From Planctomycetota bacterium (GTDB lineage: Bacteria; Planctomycetota; Planctomycetia; Pirellulales; Lacipirellulaceae), in assembly GCA_022615465.1 (NCBI GenBank), contig JAKEGR010000060.1:1-7816 (forward strand): 7,816 nt of DNA. Reading direction: 5' to 3'. The translations under genes and the position numbers were made by a program. Below the pieces are notes generated by a model that had not been told where the DNA came from, searched no databases, and saw only the letters and a program-made list of their open reading frames with translations. This document shows positions 6,138-7,816 of the stretch, one piece after another; the first letter of the stretch is position 1; each line of letters starts with the position of its first letter.

Positions 6138-7172
6138 ATGTTCTGTCCAAGCGGTTGCCTCAGACTGCTAGCGCGCGAACTGAGCGTTTTGGCAGCGTTG
6201 CTGTCGGTCGCGGCTTCAGCCAATGCCAACAACGATTGGACGCACGACATTGCCACCGTGCCGCAGACAGCGGCCAGAGAACCGCTCGCCGACTCTGGCA
6301 CGAAGATCATTTCGCTCACGGATCTGACGGAATACCGCTACGACGAGGAGTCGACCGAAGAACTGCCCTCCGACGTGGTGCCGGGCGACGAGTACCTGCT
6401 GTTGGATGCCTGGTCGTGGCAATGGCTGCCCGCGGGCCTCATTTATCACTCGTACATGGCCGGCGCGCATGAGCCGCGGATGGGAATCGTCGCGTTCCAC
6501 GAGGGCGAGGGCCGCACGCTTTGGGACGCAACCCTGGGCGGCCGAGTGGGCCTGCTGCGGTACGGCGATTGCCGTACGATGGTTCCAGAAGGCTATCAGC
6601 TTGATTTCTATGGAGCCGCGGTTGCACGGCTCGACGTCGAGCATCGGCAAGACCTCGATTCGACCGACTACGTCTTCGGCTTCCCGCTGACGTACGGAAT
6701 CGGCAACACGCAGTTGAAGCTCGGCTATGCGCACCTCAGTTCCCACCTGGGTGATGAGTTGGCGATACGCGAGCCGGGCACGCTCTCCCAACGAATCAAC
6801 TATGTGCGTGACTCGATCGTGTTCGGAGCGTCCCACTTCCCCTTCCCGATTTGGCGGCTCTATGGCGAAGTGGGTTGGGCATTTCACAACAGCGGCGGTG
6901 CCCAGCCGTGGGACAGTCAATTCGGCACAGAGCTTACGCAGCCCGGTGCCACGGGAGAATCCTGCACGCCGTTCTTGGCCGTGAACGGTCGCGTGCGGGA
7001 GGAGCACGATTTCGCCGGCGATGTCACGGTGCAAGCAGGCTGGCTGCGACGCGGGGTGAACGGGCAAACGCTGCGGCTGGGTCCCCACTATTACAATGGC
7101 AAGTCGAACCAATACCAATTCAATGCCAAGTATGAGGAACAGATTGGCTTAGGTGTGTGGTACGACTTCTAG
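6138..7172 (+). CDS. DUF1207 protein, probably outer-membrane beta-barrel
   Basis: The sequence fits the DUF1207 family of unknown function, which I know from planctomycete genomes. With the ATG at 6138 it has 344 residues. Residues 1-30 form a signal peptide, with a hydrophobic core LSVLAALLSVAASA at 15-28 and likely cleavage after Ala-Asn-Ala (28-30). The family core runs from about 95 to the end. It includes LPAGLIYHSYMAGAHEPRM (97-115), LGGRVGLLRYG (133-143), LGYAHLSSHLGDE (195-207), YGEVGWAFHNSGGAQPWD (242-259), PFLAVNGRVREE (278-289) and YYNGKSNQYQF (318-328). The protein ends in Trp-Tyr-Asp-Phe; a terminal Phe and alternating aromatic strands are typical of outer-membrane barrels. An upstream ATG at 6087 would put 17 polar residues before the signal peptide and is less likely. 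Neither start has a Shine-Dalgarno. The role is unknown. In the 150 bases before it I see only a GC-rich run and no convincing promoter. Confidence 0.85.
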   Translation: MFCPSGCLRLLARELSVLAALLSVAASANANNDWTHDIATVPQTAAREPLADSGTKIISLTDLTEYRYDEESTEELPSDVVPGDEYLLLDAWSWQWLPAGLIYHSYMAGAHEPRMGIVAFHEGEGRTLWDATLGGRVGLLRYGDCRTMVPEGYQLDFYGAAVARLDVEHRQDLDSTDYVFGFPLTYGIGNTQLKLGYAHLSSHLGDELAIREPGTLSQRINYVRDSIVFGASHFPFPIWRLYGEVGWAFHNSGGAQPWDSQFGTELTQPGATGESCTPFLAVNGRVREEHDFAGDVTVQAGWLRRGVNGQTLRLGPHYYNGKSNQYQFNAKYEEQIGLGVWYDF

Positions 7173-7193
7173 CCTAACGTGGCCTACGGCCGC
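7171..7193 (-). repeat. Second copy of the intergenic repeat-like motif
   Basis: Read on the minus strand, this stretch contains GCGGCC-GT-AGGCC and then CGTTAGGCT, the same order of elements as at 1154-1185. It begins inside the stop codon of the DUF1207 gene. The 9-base CGTTAGGCT is identical in both places, and an ATTT-rich stretch precedes both. Two short copies do not prove a repeat family, but the matching order in two unrelated gaps is suggestive. Confidence 0.4.
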
Positions 7194-7206
7194 AACCAAA
7201 ATGGTG

Positions 7207-7228
7207 GGAACGCCGTCCCTGGCGTTCC
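7207..7228. repeat. Palindrome GGAACGCC/GGCGTTCC, possible REP or terminator
   Basis: This is a perfect 8-bp stem with a 6-base loop, 35 bases after the DUF1207 stop and 72 bases beyond the nuoN stop on the other strand. It lies between convergent genes, so a shared terminator is possible. On the minus strand a run of four T follows within about ten bases; on the plus strand no T-run is near. With the related palindrome at 7246-7268 it resembles a pair of REP elements. Confidence 0.5.
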
Positions 7229-7245
7229 GGCAGTAACGCAAATCC

Positions 7246-7268
7246 GGAACGGCACGGAGGCACGTTCC
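7246..7268. repeat. Second GGAACG/CGTTCC palindrome, possible REP partner
   Basis: This is a 6-bp stem GGAACG/CGTTCC around an 11-base interior, sharing both arms with the palindrome at 7207-7228. Its interior reads ACGGAGG on the plus strand, whereas the first palindrome has a related pyrimidine-rich loop, so the two appear to be in opposite orientation. A T5 run follows at 7286-7290, 18 bases on, which is too far for a standard terminator. Confidence 0.4.
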
Positions 7269-7300
7269 CCACACGGCCTGTCCCCTTTTTCAACGGGCAG

Positions 7301-7816
7301 TTATCCGAGGCCGCGGAGCAGGTTCCACAGCACGTTCGGGAAAAAGAAAATCGCAATCGTGCCGACGGCAAAAAGCGTCATGGCGCCGTACAGTGCGGGG
7401 GCTTCACCGCCAGGAATGGTAGTCACGGAGTCTGCTGGAGGAGCCAGATAGGCGTTCTTGATGAGCCGCAGGTAGTACCATGCGGCGATGGCGGCATTCA
7501 CGACCAGGCCGACCGCCAAGAGCCACAACGCGAGTGAGCCGCTTTTCCACAATACCAGCAGTAGATTGAATTTGCTCCAGAAACCGGCCGTCGGCGGCAA
7601 ACCGGTGAGGCCGAACAAGAACACGGCCAACAGCAGGGCGGCCAGGGGATTCAAAACGCTGAGTCCGTCCAGATCGCGCACGGAATGGATCGAGCGGCCT
7701 TCCCGCTTGAGCATCAGGAGCACGCCGAACACGCCGATGGTCATCATCGCATAGACCAGCAGGTAGAACAGGATCGCTTGCGCGCCGTTGGGCGATGCCT
7801 GGCCGCCGGGCACGGC
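7301..7816 (-). CDS. nuoN: NADH-quinone oxidoreductase subunit N, C-terminal part
   Basis: This is the C-terminal 171 residues of NuoN, an antiporter-like membrane subunit of respiratory complex I; the gene enters from the right edge. Visible family features, counted from the first residue in the window, are AILFYLLVYAMMTIGVFGVL (14-33), PLAALLLAVFLFGLTGLPPT (57-76), AGFWSKF (77-83) and NAAIAAWYYLRLIKNAYL (107-124). The last hydrophobic helix lies at about 145-165. The Lys in GFWSKF is at the position of a conserved membrane lysine in these proton-pumping subunits. The stop is TAA at 7303-7301. NuoN is usually the last gene of the nuo operon, and no other nuo gene follows here, which agrees. 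Its quinone partner in such bacteria is menaquinone, which the leftward cluster helps to make, though the two are not in one operon. Confidence 0.94.
   Translation of the reverse strand, partial: AVPGGQASPNGAQAILFYLLVYAMMTIGVFGVLLMLKREGRSIHSVRDLDGLSVLNPLAALLLAVFLFGLTGLPPTAGFWSKFNLLLVLWKSGSLALWLLAVGLVVNAAIAAWYYLRLIKNAYLAPPADSVTTIPGGEAPALYGAMTLFAVGTIAIFFFPNVLWNLLRGLG

Noticed and set aside
6216..7118. 300-codon open frame on the minus strand across the DUF1207 gene
   Set aside because: It is antisense to a well-supported gene, and its translation has no recognisable motif. Long antisense frames are expected at this GC content.
7281..7290. T5 run as a Rho-independent terminator for the DUF1207 gene
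   Set aside because: No stem ends directly before it; the nearest palindrome ends 18 bases upstream.

Overview
The window looks like ordinary chromosomal DNA of a planctomycete, probably of the Pirellulales group. It is GC-rich. It carries futalosine-pathway menaquinone genes, a DUF1207 outer-membrane-type protein with the sequence style seen in planctomycetes, and a membrane protein built on the FSLRQLLIA-type segment common in planctomycete hypothetical proteins. It also has an NADH dehydrogenase subunit N, and few genes have a clear Shine-Dalgarno sequence. The taxonomic call is inference from these family resemblances; no rRNA or marker gene is present.

Left part (1-3586, minus strand). 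Four genes read leftward, in the order TSUP-family permease, ubiX (flavin prenyltransferase), ubiA-type prenyltransferase (mqnP) and mqnE (aminofutalosine synthase). The gaps are 22, 17 and 68 bases. mqnE ends in an ATGA overlap that may start one more gene running off the left edge. MqnE acts early in the futalosine route to menaquinone. The UbiA-type enzyme prenylates the naphthoate intermediate, and UbiX makes the prenylated flavin needed by a UbiD-type decarboxylase, which is not in this window. The permease is the unexplained member.

Middle (3587-5987). A 176-base gap, probably holding the operon promoter, separates the permease from a minus-strand gene for an unrecognised membrane protein with an internally duplicated membrane module (3763-4542). 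A 167-base divergent region then leads to a plus-strand GT1-type glycosyltransferase (4710-5987).

Right part (5988-7816). A secreted, probably outer-membrane, DUF1207 protein (about 6138-7172, plus strand) converges on the 3' end of nuoN (7301 to beyond the right edge, minus strand). The 128-base gap between them is rich in structure: two GGAACG...CGTTCC palindromes that resemble a REP pair, and a motif related to the sequence between mqnE and ubiA.

I found no tRNA, rRNA, CRISPR array, transposase, phage or defence gene, and no clearly new multi-gene system. The points most worth checking are the permease in the menaquinone operon, the intergenic repeats, and the duplicated membrane protein.
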